Assembly: GCA_046351215.1 (NCBI GenBank)
Contig: JAXLYX010000023.1
Coordinates: forward strand, 17,449-81,448
Origin: JAXLYX01 sp046351215
Lineage (GTDB): Bacteria > Myxococcota_A > Polyangia > Polyangiales > Houyiibacteriaceae
Length of the DNA: 64,000 nt
Reading direction: 5' to 3'
The translations under genes and the position numbers were made by a program. The stretch's first letter is position 1. Every line of letters starts with the position of its first letter. This document shows positions 7,996 through 15,968 of the stretch, one piece after another. Under the pieces are notes generated by a model, which worked only from the letters and a program-made list of their open reading frames with translations, was not told where the DNA came from and did no database searches.

Positions 7996-8283
7996 ATGAC
8001 CGAACGGGAGATTCTCCGCATGCTCGATCTCTATGAAGATGGTCTGTACACACCAATGGAACTCCCGTTCGTGGCAGTGCGCATCTTGGATGCCTCGCCG
8101 GACCCGGCGGAATGCTGGCGAGCCATGCCGCTATCACTCCGTGCAGCAGTCCGGCAGGTGGCTTCTAGAGCGGACCGTGAGGATTTGGTGGTGCTGCACG
8201 AAGCGGACGCTACGAACGCGGTGCTCCAGCTTCGACGGGTACGGCAGCTACTGAACGAGCGTGGCTGGCTCGCAGAGGAGTGA
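7996..8283 (+). CDS. Small hypothetical protein
   Basis: A 95-residue protein taken from the ATG at 7996, preceded by GAGGGG (MTEREILRMLDLYEDGLYTP). An ATG at 7951 would add 15 residues with a CTRC pair and has its own AGGA, so it cannot be excluded. The protein is helical, with a C-terminal VLQLRRVRQLLNERGWL helix. No family recognised; no membrane or export signal. Confidence 0.55.
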   Translation: MTEREILRMLDLYEDGLYTPMELPFVAVRILDASPDPAECWRAMPLSLRAAVRQVASRADREDLVVLHEADATNAVLQLRRVRQLLNERGWLAEE

Positions 8284-8423
8284 CCGTGCTTCCGATCAGG
8301 GTTGCGCACCATCAGCTCGCGAGCATTTCGTGACGCTCCGATCGACCCACGGTGGGTCGCTGCTCCACGGCAGGCCAGGGCCGTGCATCCACGCGGGACG
8401 CGTGACGACCCGAGATCGACGCT

Positions 8424-9035
8424 CTAGAAGAGACTCCCCCGATGCTCGACGAGCGTGCGCAGGAGGCTGCCGATCTGGGCGGCCACGTCGTCCGCGGTGA
8501 CCGACGGCGGTAGGCCCCGCGCGACGCCGAGCATCAGGCCCGCGAGCGAGTTCACGAGGATGAACGCGTTCGTGTCGGTGCGCCGCGCGTTCGGCGTGCG
8601 CGCCTCGCGGACCAGGAGGAGCTTGACGAGCACCTCCCCTTGGCCGAGCAGACGCACCACCGGCTCCTGGCTCATCACGTCGGGGACCTGGCCGAGCATC
8701 ACCTTCACGAGACCCCGACGCTCGACGGCGATGTCCATGAGCTCGCGCACGAGCTCCTCGAACGCCGTCGCCCCGTCCATCGTCGTCCAGGTGGGGATCC
8801 GCTGCTCGATCCGTCGCCAGATCGTCCTCGACTCGAATTCCACGACCGCGCGGAGGATGTCGTCCTTGCCGTCGAAGTACTCGTAGAGGGTGCCCACGCC
8901 GACGCCCGCGCGTTTGGCGATCGCATGGGTCGAGGCGCTGGCGAAGGCGCCCTTCTCGATAATCCGACTCGATGCTCGGACTATGGCCTCGTATTTCTCG
9001 ATGGACCTTGATTGCTTGGGAATTCGCTTGGCCAT
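8424..9035 (-). CDS. TetR-family transcriptional regulator
   Basis: A 203-residue repressor-type protein. After a basic N-terminus (MAKRIPKQSRSIEKYEAIV), residues of about 20-65 form the TetR DNA-binding domain: a helix ASSRIIEKGAFASAS, then the helix-turn-helix THAIAKRAGVGVGTLYEYF. The C-terminal two thirds is the variable ligand-binding and dimer domain. It is divergent from a cytochrome P450 gene with only 67 bp between starts, so it most likely controls that gene and itself in response to an unknown ligand. Confidence 0.9.
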   Translation of the reverse strand: MAKRIPKQSRSIEKYEAIVRASSRIIEKGAFASASTHAIAKRAGVGVGTLYEYFDGKDDILRAVVEFESRTIWRRIEQRIPTWTTMDGATAFEELVRELMDIAVERRGLVKVMLGQVPDVMSQEPVVRLLGQGEVLVKLLLVREARTPNARRTDTNAFILVNSLAGLMLGVARGLPPSVTADDVAAQIGSLLRTLVEHRGSLF

Positions 9036-9046
9036 GGCGCCTGTTT

Positions 9047-9068
9047 GAATCCGAATATTGTTCGACTC
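9047..9068. promoter_or_regulatory. Candidate operator (imperfect dyad) in the tetR/P450 divergent region
   Basis: GAATCCGAA - TATTG - TTCGACTC is an interrupted palindrome centred at about 9058, in the only AT-rich stretch between the divergent starts (9035 and 9103). Arms of 8-9 bp fit a TetR dimer. This is inference from position and symmetry only. Confidence 0.4.
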
Positions 9069-9102
9069 TAGCATTCTCTGCAGGCGTCGGAGAAGACGCC
9101 GG

Positions 9103-10590
9103 ATGGAGAGAACCATGGTCCTCGGCACGACTCGACCCTCGTCGTCCTCGCCTCGCTCGTCGTTCGCCACGCGCGCGCGGCGCCCCCCGTCCGACTCGTG
9201 GGACGATCCGACGCGTCCCTCGGCGGCGTTCCCTCCCGGCTCCGCGCGCGTCGCCGGGATGACGTGGCGCGATACGTTCGCGTCTCTCCCGAGCGCGCTG
9301 CGAAACGGCATCAACGGCTACATCGAGGAAGCGATCCGTCGCAAGGGCGAGGTCGCCGCCGCGTCGCTCGGACCCTTCCCGGCGGTCTTCGTCTCGCGCC
9401 CCGACCTGATCCGGCACGTCCTCGTCACGCACAAGGACACGTACCTCAAGGACAACCCCGTCTTCGAGCTGCTCCGCCCCCTCGCGGGCAACGGCGTGTT
9501 CCTCAGCGAGGGAGACTTCTGGCGCTCGCAGCGTCGGATCCTGCAGCCAGAGTTCACGTCGCGGGGGGTGGACTCGCTCGTCGAAGCGATGGGCAGCGTG
9601 GCGGCCGCGGTCGCGGACGAATGGGAAGAGGCGGCTCGCGCGGGTCGCACCGTGGAGGCTTCCGAGAGCATGCGCGACGCGGCGATGCGCGTGATCTGTC
9701 ACACGGTCCTGAACGTGGATCTCGGGGACGAGGCTGCGCGGCTCGGGCGAGCCCTCGACCGCCTGCTCGTCCTCTTGCAGTTGCAACTGAGCGTGCCGGG
9801 TCCGCTGTCCGCCACCCTCTGGCGTGCGCTCGAGCCGCCGATGCGTGCGACCATCGCGACGATCGACGAGTTCGTCGCCGAGGTGATCGAGCGCAACCGC
9901 GCTCCGGGCACGTCGGGGCTGGTCCACAGGTTGCTCACCTCGCCGGACCCGGAGACCGGGCGGACGATGACGACGAGGCACCTTCGCGACGAGATCGTCA
10001 CGCTCTTCATCGCGGGGCACGAGACGACCGCCACGACGCTCGCGTGGGCGTGGGTCGAGCTCTGCCGCCATCCGCACGCTCTCGCGCGGCTCACGGCCGA
10101 GGCCGACGCGGTGCTCGGCGACCGGATTCCGCGAGCCGAGGACCTGCCGCGGCTCCCCTACGCACGCGCGGTGTTCGAAGAGGCGATGCGCCTCTATCCG
10201 CCGCTGCCGTTCGTGCCTCGCCTCGCGACGACCGACGACGAGATCGAGGGTCGTCACGTCCCGGCAGGAACGATCCTCGTGTGTTCGATCTTCGCCCTCC
10301 ACCGCCGGCCGGAGCTCTGGCCCTCACCGCTCGATTTCGAGCCGGAGCGATTCCTCCCCGAGCGTCGGAAGGCGATCGAGCCCGGCGCCTACGCGCCCTT
10401 CGGTGCAGGCCCGCGGCTGTGCATGGGCAACCACTTCGCCCTCGCCGAAGGTGCCGTGATGCTCTCCACCTTGGCGCGGCGCTTCGACGTGGCGCTCGAC
10501 GACGGGGACATCGGCATCACGAAGCTGCCGGGTAGCCTCCGGCCGGATCGTGCGGTTCGACTGCGGCTCGCGAAGCGCGCTCGACCGTGA
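9103..10590 (+). CDS. Cytochrome P450
   Basis: A 495-residue heme monooxygenase. The I-helix AGHETTAT (304-311) contains the acid-alcohol pair for oxygen activation. The ExxR motif of helix K is E360-A-M-R363, and the heme-binding loop PFGAGPRLCMG places the thiolate ligand at Cys440. The PERF motif (FEPERFLPER) is also present. There is no transmembrane helix; a basic, Ser-rich N-terminus of about 40 residues precedes the fold. Start: ATG 9103 with GGAGAAG at 9089; an ATG at 9115 with GGAG 6 bases upstream is equally possible. The sequence resembles the soluble CYP102/CYP4-like fatty-acid or alkane hydroxylase clade, but the substrate cannot be told. No ferredoxin or reductase gene is adjacent. 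Confidence 0.93.
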   Translation: MERTMVLGTTRPSSSSPRSSFATRARRPPSDSWDDPTRPSAAFPPGSARVAGMTWRDTFASLPSALRNGINGYIEEAIRRKGEVAAASLGPFPAVFVSRPDLIRHVLVTHKDTYLKDNPVFELLRPLAGNGVFLSEGDFWRSQRRILQPEFTSRGVDSLVEAMGSVAAAVADEWEEAARAGRTVEASESMRDAAMRVICHTVLNVDLGDEAARLGRALDRLLVLLQLQLSVPGPLSATLWRALEPPMRATIATIDEFVAEVIERNRAPGTSGLVHRLLTSPDPETGRTMTTRHLRDEIVTLFIAGHETTATTLAWAWVELCRHPHALARLTAEADAVLGDRIPRAEDLPRLPYARAVFEEAMRLYPPLPFVPRLATTDDEIEGRHVPAGTILVCSIFALHRRPELWPSPLDFEPERFLPERRKAIEPGAYAPFGAGPRLCMGNHFALAEGAVMLSTLARRFDVALDDGDIGITKLPGSLRPDRAVRLRLAKRARP

Positions 10591-10677
10591 GTCCTCGTCG
10601 GCGTGTGACCGAGCACGAACGAGGTGGTCCTCTGTCCGAGCTCGTCGGGTGGGCTGCGGGACTCGAGGGAATCCCCC

Positions 10678-11043
10678 TCAGGTGCCGGCCCGCTCCATCC
10701 GCATGAGCTCGAGGATGGCGTCCGCGAGTGCCCCGCACTTTCCGTCGGGGACGGCGAAGGCGCGAATCGATGCGAGGTCACCCGACGTGAGCTCCATGCG
10801 CCGATGGTACTTGCCGAAATCGACCACCATGGCGACGAGGAACCGCGGCGACTCGTCGGGATGGCTCGCGACGGGGAGCACGTCGAGGCGGAGCGTCAGA
10901 CCGGGGCCGAGCCATTCGGGCAACGGTTCGACGACGAAGCACGAATCCCCGCGTTCCAGCGGACTTCGGACCCGAGCGCCGAGGGTTTCGAATCGGGCGG
11001 TGAAGAACTGGGTGAGCTCGGCGTGGGCTTCGTCGTGGTTCAT
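10678..11043 (-). CDS. Hypothetical protein
   Basis: A 121-residue protein from the ATG at 11043 (MNHDEAHAELTQFF). It is mixed alpha/beta with alternating hydrophobic strands (GLTLRLDVLPV, FLVAMVVDFGKYH) and a C-terminal helix ALADAILELMRMERA. There is no signal peptide or family resemblance. Its start lies 160 bp from the left repeat of the AbiE island, so it may have been the original neighbour of the hydrolase gene before that island arrived. Confidence 0.55.
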   Translation of the reverse strand: MNHDEAHAELTQFFTARFETLGARVRSPLERGDSCFVVEPLPEWLGPGLTLRLDVLPVASHPDESPRFLVAMVVDFGKYHRRMELTSGDLASIRAFAVPDGKCGALADAILELMRMERAGT

Positions 11044-11201
11044 CGGCGGAGTGGTGGAGAATCGCCCGCGGGTGACGTCGACCGGAAGGTCGAGCCCGGT
11101 GGCGCGCGGCGTGAGCCTCCGTGCGCGCGAACGATACTCCGCCCCCGTCTCGGAAGTCGACGGTACCGACCTCGGAGCAGGGCCACACGGACGGCCCATC
11201 T

Positions 11202-11251
11202 CCGCCTACCCCAACACCCCCGCCCCCTCGAGGAACCTCTGCAGCTCCTCG
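11202..11251. repeat. Left 50-bp direct repeat of the Rpn-AbiE island (att-like)
   Basis: Identical to 14060-14109 except one base (T at 11240 against C at 14098). On the minus strand it encodes the hydrolase C-terminus RFLEGAGVLG followed by TAG, detached from any hydrolase gene. This is the signature left when an element integrates into the 3' end of a gene and duplicates it. Confidence 0.75.
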
Positions 11252-11322
11252 CCGCCCCTCGATCCCTCCCCACCGTACGAGCAACCGGGCCCGCGATCGA
11301 CCGAGCACTCCCGCGACGCCCC

Positions 11323-12273
11323 ATGACGCGCCCACCGAACGACTCGCAGGACGAGCCCGACGACACCGTCGCGGACTTCCTCTCCCCCGACACCCCGCAC
11401 GACGAGCTCTTCCGGCATGTGTTCGGACGACCGAGACATGCCGCGGACGAGCTCGCCTTCCTCCTCGGAGCCGAGGTGGCGCGACACGTCGACTGGGGCT
11501 CGCTCGAGCTCGTCCCCGGCACGTACGTCGACGATGCCCACCGGCAGACGGAGAGCGACCTCGTGTACTCCGTTCGGCTCCGCGGACAGGAGACGTGGAT
11601 CTACCTGCTCTTCGAGCACCAGGGCTCGAGCGATCCGGAGACTCCGCAGAGGGTCGTCGGCACCATGCGCGCGATCTGGGCGCGCCGTTTGCGTGACGGG
11701 CTGCCGCGCGTGGCCTTCCTGCCTCCCATCGTTCCGATCGTGCTGCACCGAAGCGAGCGAGCGTTCGGCTCCCACGAGCGCTTCGCGGAGCTCTTCGCGC
11801 GCCGCGGGGACGTCCACTCGGCTGTTGCGCGGTCCCTGGGCAACCTCGGCATCACGGCCGACGAGCTCTCGCGCGTCGCCTCGGCCGACGAGAAGGCCCC
11901 GGTGTCGGTCGCCCGCTTCGCACGACGCTTGTTGCATGAGTTGAAGGGCATGGGGGCCGCATCGGATATCGTCCGCCACTTCGAAGACCTCGTCGCCGAG
12001 GTGGAGGTCGTCGAGCGCACCGGCCTGGGGCGACGCCTCGTCCTCCTCGACTTTCGCGAGGCTCTCGAGAGCGCGAGCGCCGAAGGTCGCCTCGAGACGA
12101 TCGGCCACCTGCTCACGCTCAGGTTCGGCCCGCTTCCGGTCGACTTGACCCGCCGACTCGAGACGGCCTCGAGCGAGGAGCTCGATCGCATCGAAGACGG
12201 CATCCTCTTCGCGACGACGCTCGACGGGGTCTTCGGGCGGCGGCCGCCCGGCGAGCCTCCCCGAGACCACTGA
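11323..12273 (+). CDS. Rpn-family PD-(D/E)XK nuclease / putative transposase with DUF4351-like C-terminus
   Basis: A 316-residue protein. The N-terminal half matches the Rpn (recombination-promoting nuclease, transposase_31) family: HDELFRHVFGRPRHAADELAF, then the nuclease residues in TESDLVYSVRL (Asp) and YLLFEHQGSSD (Glu-x-Gln), then ARRLRDGLPRVAFLPPIVPIVLH. The C-terminal 60 residues (LLTLRFGPLP...LETASSEELDRIEDGIL) resemble DUF4351, a frequent Rpn companion domain. Rpn proteins cut DNA and promote recA-independent recombination, and some act in phage defence. It is the first gene inside the repeat-bounded island. ATG 11323 has no clear ribosome site. Confidence 0.85.
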   Translation: MTRPPNDSQDEPDDTVADFLSPDTPHDELFRHVFGRPRHAADELAFLLGAEVARHVDWGSLELVPGTYVDDAHRQTESDLVYSVRLRGQETWIYLLFEHQGSSDPETPQRVVGTMRAIWARRLRDGLPRVAFLPPIVPIVLHRSERAFGSHERFAELFARRGDVHSAVARSLGNLGITADELSRVASADEKAPVSVARFARRLLHELKGMGAASDIVRHFEDLVAEVEVVERTGLGRRLVLLDFREALESASAEGRLETIGHLLTLRFGPLPVDLTRRLETASSEELDRIEDGILFATTLDGVFGRRPPGEPPRDH

Positions 12274-12288
12274 GGCGGCTGGCGCCTC
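12272..12288 (+). terminator. Hairpin at the Rpn gene stop
   Basis: GAGGCG - GCTGG - CGCCTC is a perfect 6-bp stem overlapping the TGA. There is no T-run afterwards, so it may act as a weak or Rho-assisted terminator separating this gene from abiE. Confidence 0.4.
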
Positions 12289-12391
12289 CCACGCGCATCG
12301 AGCGCCTGCCCCGCTCGCCTCGACACCCCAGCCTCCCCAGGGAGTGACAAGAGGTCGTGTTGTACCGGAAGCGACCCTCGGAGTCTGGTCA

Positions 12392-12439
12392 ATGCTTGCG
12401 AAACAATACGCAGAACGTTATTTTATGCAAGCAACGACC
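12392..12439 (+). promoter_or_regulatory. Candidate abiE promoter with overlapping inverted repeat
   Basis: TTGCGA (12396-12401), a 17-base spacer and TATTTT (12419-12424) form a good -35/-10 pair in an AT-rich island. A perfect 7-bp inverted repeat, TGCTTGC (12393-12399) and GCAAGCA (12427-12433), brackets the promoter at 34 bp centre to centre. AbiEi antitoxins are known to repress their own operon by binding inverted repeats at the promoter, so this is a likely operator. Confidence 0.6.
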
Positions 12440-13225
12440 ATGTCCGCCGCAGCCCGCTACATCGTGGACCTCGCCGCGCGCGGCAGGCACCACTTCACCA
12501 CCGAGGAGGCCGCCGCTGCGCTCGGTCGCTCGATTCCCGCGGTGCGCGCGGCATTGCGGCGTCTCGAGGCGAGGGGCGAGATCGCCCACCCCTATCGGGG
12601 CTTCCACGTCATCGTACCGCCCGAGTATCGACGGCTCGGTTGCCTCCCTGCGGACCAGTTCGTGCCGCAGCTCATGGAGCACCTGGGCGAGCCCTACTAC
12701 GTGGCATTGCTCAGCGCTGCCGAGCTCCATGGGGCCGCCCATCAACGCCCGCAGGCGTTCCAGGTGATGGTGACGACGAACCGCCGCGCGATCGTGTGCC
12801 GGGAAGTCCGGGTGCAGTTCATCGCCCGCAAGGACATGGCGAGCACCCCGGTCGTGGAGAAGAAGACCGCGAGAGGGTTCCTCCGCGTCGCCTCGCCCGA
12901 GGCGACCGCGCTCGAGTTGGTGGGCTACGCGGATCAGAGCGGAGGCCTCGACAACGTGGCGTCGGTCGTCGCCGAGCTCGTCGAGGCGATCGACGCCGAC
13001 CGGCTGGTGTCGGAGTGCGCGAGGAGCCCCATCGCGTGGGTGCAGCGTCTCGGCTACCTCCTCGACCTGACCGAGAACCACCACCTCGCGGACGAGGTCG
13101 CACCGTCCGTCGTCGCGCGCGCCAAGGACGTCGCCCCGCTCGTCCGCGCCGCGAGTCGAAGCGGCGCGCCGCGCGCCGCGCGCTGGAAGCTCGCCGTGAA
13201 CGCGACGGTCGAACCCGACCAGTGA
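12440..13225 (+). CDS. abiEi: AbiEi-type antitoxin and autorepressor (type IV TA system)
   Basis: A 261-residue protein. The first 75 residues form a winged helix (FTTEEAAAALGRSIPAVRAALRRLEARGEI), used for autoregulation. The rest follows the AbiEi fold: YYVALLSAAELHGAAHQRPQAFQVMV, then the basic strand-rich region RRAIVCREVRVQFI and the conserved helix SPEATALELVGYADQ. In type IV systems the antitoxin does not bind the toxin stably but counters its effect. The start at 12440 was chosen because in-frame ATGs at 12392 and 12425 lie within the predicted promoter. The stop overlaps the toxin start by 4 bases. Confidence 0.88.
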   Translation: MSAAARYIVDLAARGRHHFTTEEAAAALGRSIPAVRAALRRLEARGEIAHPYRGFHVIVPPEYRRLGCLPADQFVPQLMEHLGEPYYVALLSAAELHGAAHQRPQAFQVMVTTNRRAIVCREVRVQFIARKDMASTPVVEKKTARGFLRVASPEATALELVGYADQSGGLDNVASVVAELVEAIDADRLVSECARSPIAWVQRLGYLLDLTENHHLADEVAPSVVARAKDVAPLVRAASRSGAPRAARWKLAVNATVEPDQ

Positions 13226-14034
13226 TCCCCAGGGACTTCATCACCGAGTGGCGCGACCGCGCGCCATGGGTGCTCGATCGGCAAGTCGAGCAGGATCTCG
13301 TCATCTCGCGCGCGCTCGTCGAGCTGTTCTCGCGAGAGCCGATCGCCCGGTCACTCGCGTTCCGAGGTGGCACCGCGCTCTACAAGCTCCACATGAAACC
13401 TGCCGCTCGCTACTCGGAGGACATCGACCTGGTGCAGACGAGCCCCGCCGGAATCGGTGGGGTGCTCGACGCCATCCACGCCGCGCTCGATCCGTGGCTC
13501 GGCAGACCCAAGTGGAAGCAGACCGAGGGCCGCGTGACGCTGATCTACCGCTTCGAGTCCGACGACGTTCCCCCGGTCGGACTGAAGCTCAAGGTGGAGA
13601 TCAACTCGCGCGAGCACTTCACCGTCTACGGGCTCGAGCGGCGTCGCTTCGAGGTGACGTCGCGTTGGTTCACCGGCGTCGCGCACCTCCATACGTACGA
13701 GCTCGACGAGCTGCTCGGAACCAAGCTCCGCGCGCTCTATCAGCGCAAGAAGGGTCGCGACCTGTTCGATCTGGCCCTCGCGCTGGAGCGAGGCGACGTT
13801 TCCCCCGACCGCATCGTGGAAGTGTTCGCGAAGTACATGGAGGCCGAAGGCACGAAGGTCACGCGTGCGATGTTCGAGCAGAACCTCGTCGCCAAGAGGA
13901 AGGACCCCATATTCACGGCCGACATGACGCCGCTCCTCGCGCACGGTCACGCATGGGACTTCGACGACGCGTTCGACCGCGTATGGACCGGGTTGGTCGC
14001 GCGACTCTCGGGCGACGCCTGGAGAGGCGGTTGA
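13222..14034 (+). CDS. abiEii: AbiEii/AbiGii-type nucleotidyltransferase toxin
   Basis: A 270-residue protein starting with GTG at 13222 inside the antitoxin stop (GTGA overlap), so the two are translationally coupled. The DUF1814 nucleotidyltransferase motifs are present: FRGGTALYKLH (GG-T/S at about residue 48), SEDIDLV with the catalytic Asp pair, KVEINSRE, and the later TYELDELLGTKLRALYQRKKGRDLFDL, which carries the conserved basic and Asp residues. Related toxins transfer nucleotides to tRNA or other targets and halt growth, giving abortive infection. With the Rpn gene it forms the island between the 50-bp repeats. Confidence 0.9.
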   Translation: MIPRDFITEWRDRAPWVLDRQVEQDLVISRALVELFSREPIARSLAFRGGTALYKLHMKPAARYSEDIDLVQTSPAGIGGVLDAIHAALDPWLGRPKWKQTEGRVTLIYRFESDDVPPVGLKLKVEINSREHFTVYGLERRRFEVTSRWFTGVAHLHTYELDELLGTKLRALYQRKKGRDLFDLALALERGDVSPDRIVEVFAKYMEAEGTKVTRAMFEQNLVAKRKDPIFTADMTPLLAHGHAWDFDDAFDRVWTGLVARLSGDAWRGG

Positions 14035-14059
14035 CGAGCTCCGCCCGGCCATCCCCGCC

Positions 14060-14109
14060 CCGCCTACCCCAACACCCCCGCCCCCTCGAGGAACCTCCGC
14101 AGCTCCTCG
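14060..14109. repeat. Right 50-bp direct repeat of the Rpn-AbiE island (att-like)
   Basis: This copy contains the genuine 3' end (last 15 codons and stop) of the hydrolase gene that reads from 14819 to 14064. See the left copy at 11202-11251. The toxin gene ends 25 bases before this repeat. Confidence 0.75.
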
Positions 14110-14819
14110 ACGAACACCGCCCAATCCGGCGGGCAGTCGTCGTGCCCCGCGTCGTAGAGCGAGAGCCGTCCCCCACACGCTTCGGCGAGCGCCTCGCCGT
14201 GCCGGACGGAGATCACCTCGTCGCTCCGGCCGTGCAGGATCCACGTCGGTACGCCGAGCGTCCGCACCACGTCCCGGACCTCGAAGGGATCGGGAACCAG
14301 GAAGCGGGGAATCGGGAAGAGCTCGCGGGCGCGATCGGCCGCGCTCGTGAAGGTCGAGAGCAGCACGAGGGCCCGCGGCTTCCGCTCGCGTGCGAGGGTC
14401 GCGATCGCGCCTCCGCCGAGCGAGCGGCCGACGAAGACGATGCGCGAGGGATCGACGTCCGGCCGGGCGACGAGCTGGTCGTGGAAGGCGACGAAGTCCT
14501 CGCGCACGGACGCCTCGCTCGGCTCGCCCGTCGAGCGTCCGTAGCCGCGGTACTCGAGCAGGAGCACGTGGAGCCCGAGGTCGCGGATCGGTCCCATCGG
14601 GAGCGCCCAGTCCTCGACGAGCTCGCCGTTGCCGTGCGCGAAGATCAGCGCGGGACCCGGGGACTCGCCCCGCGTCCGCGGCAGGAGCCAGGCCTCCGTC
14701 CGCCCCTCGGTCGTCTCCCGTTCGAGGACGACGAGGCCCGGAACGGCGCGATCCGGCCGGCAGGCGGGCATGCGGTCCCGACCGGCGAAGAGGACGCGAC
14801 GAAAGGCGGCGGCGAACAC
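14064..14819 (-). CDS. Alpha/beta-hydrolase
   Basis: A 251-residue protein of the alpha/beta-hydrolase fold (BAAT/dienelactone-like or ABHD13-like). The oxyanion-region motif IFAHGNGE is at 59-66, the nucleophile elbow GRSLGG places Ser133, the acid is probably Asp200 (HGRSDEV) and the base His226 (DAGHDD). There is no signal peptide, but the first 20 residues are basic and hydrophobic and could associate with a membrane. The substrate is unknown. Its last 15 codons form the duplicated 50-bp repeat, so this gene is the probable integration site of the neighbouring island. Confidence 0.85.
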   Translation of the reverse strand: MFAAAFRRVLFAGRDRMPACRPDRAVPGLVVLERETTEGRTEAWLLPRTRGESPGPALIFAHGNGELVEDWALPMGPIRDLGLHVLLLEYRGYGRSTGEPSEASVREDFVAFHDQLVARPDVDPSRIVFVGRSLGGGAIATLARERKPRALVLLSTFTSAADRARELFPIPRFLVPDPFEVRDVVRTLGVPTWILHGRSDEVISVRHGEALAEACGGRLSLYDAGHDDCPPDWAVFVEELRRFLEGAGVLG

Positions 14820-14857
14820 GGAGGGGAGCTACGCACGCCGGGGCGGAACGTCAGGTC

Positions 14858-15892
14858 TCAGCCCTCGGGGCCGCCGCGCTCCGCCTCGGAGCGCTCGGTC
14901 TCGACCTCGCCGCCCTTCTTCCAGGACCAGAGGATGCCGACGACGAGCGTGAGGGTGATGATCGCGAGCGAGCCGTAGATCGAGACCGCCTGCGGGATGT
15001 GCTCGGTGATCTGGTGGTGGAAGATGAGCTTCACGCCGACGAAGACGAGGATCACGGCGAGCGAGTGCTTCAGGTACTTGAAGCGCTCCATCATCTCCGC
15101 GAGCACGAAGTAGAGCGAGCGCAGGCCGAGCACGGCGAAGATGTTCGACGTGTAGCAGATGAAGTCCTCGGTCGAGACCGCGAGCACGGCCGGGATCGAG
15201 TCGAGGGCGAACATCACGTCGGTGAATTCGACGACGATCAGCGCGAGGACGAGCGGCGTGAAGAAGAACTTCCCGTCGATGCGCGTGACGAAGTGGTCCT
15301 CCTCGATCTCCTCGGAGATCGGCAGGACCTTGCGGATCGCGCGGTGGAACCAGCTCTCCTCGTCGTCGCCGCCCTCGTCGTCCTCGCCCGCGACCACGAG
15401 CTTCACGCCCTGGTAGGCGAGGTAGAGGCCGAAGACGTAGAAGAGCCAGGAGAAGCGCTCGACGAGGTAGAGGCCTCCGCCGATCATGATGCCGCGCATG
15501 ATGATCGCACCGAGGATGCCCCAGAGGAGCACCCGGTGCTGGTGCACGGGCTTCACACCGAACTGCTGGAAGACCAGCGCGATGACGAAGAGGTTGTCGA
15601 TGCTCAGGGACTTCTCGAGGACGAAGGCCGTGAGGTAGAGGGTGGCCGCGTGGCCTCCGTCGCCGCGCACGATCCCGGTGCGCGTGTCGAGGACGGCCCC
15701 GCCGATCCCGTGTTGGTAGATGTAGTAGATGACGCCGGAGAACGCGACGCCGACCGAGATCCAGATCATCGTCCAGACGGTCGCCTCGCGCAGGGTCATG
15801 TCCTCCCCGTGCTGGTGGCGTCGACGGAACGCGCCGAGATCGATCGCGAGGCACGCGAAGACGAGGAGGAGGAACCCGACCCAGAGCATCAT
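14858..15892 (-). CDS. TerC/Alx-family integral membrane protein
   Basis: A 344-residue protein with about nine hydrophobic segments. The two diagnostic TerC motifs, each with acidic residues inside the membrane, are EKSLSIDNLFVIALVF (about residue 93) and FTDVMFALDSIPAVLAVST (about residue 223). A charged loop (GEDDEGGDDEESW) separates the halves. Family members export manganese or other metal ions or confer tellurite resistance. Length and topology are those of the longer Alx-type proteins. A second ATG directly follows the first; neither has a strong ribosome site. Confidence 0.9.
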   Translation of the reverse strand: MMLWVGFLLLVFACLAIDLGAFRRRHQHGEDMTLREATVWTMIWISVGVAFSGVIYYIYQHGIGGAVLDTRTGIVRGDGGHAATLYLTAFVLEKSLSIDNLFVIALVFQQFGVKPVHQHRVLLWGILGAIIMRGIMIGGGLYLVERFSWLFYVFGLYLAYQGVKLVVAGEDDEGGDDEESWFHRAIRKVLPISEEIEEDHFVTRIDGKFFFTPLVLALIVVEFTDVMFALDSIPAVLAVSTEDFICYTSNIFAVLGLRSLYFVLAEMMERFKYLKHSLAVILVFVGVKLIFHHQITEHIPQAVSIYGSLAIITLTLVVGILWSWKKGGEVETERSEAERGGPEG

Positions 15893-15968
15893 CGGACGAC
15901 CGGATTAGCGCAGATCCGGGCCGGACGGTACCCGTTCCTGGATCCTCCGCTGGCCACGGGAAGGATGT

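Noticed and set aside
11323..14034. A classical transposon around the Rpn gene
   Set aside because: No terminal inverted repeats or short target duplications; the flanking 50-bp direct repeats are gene-end duplications, which fit att-like integration better.
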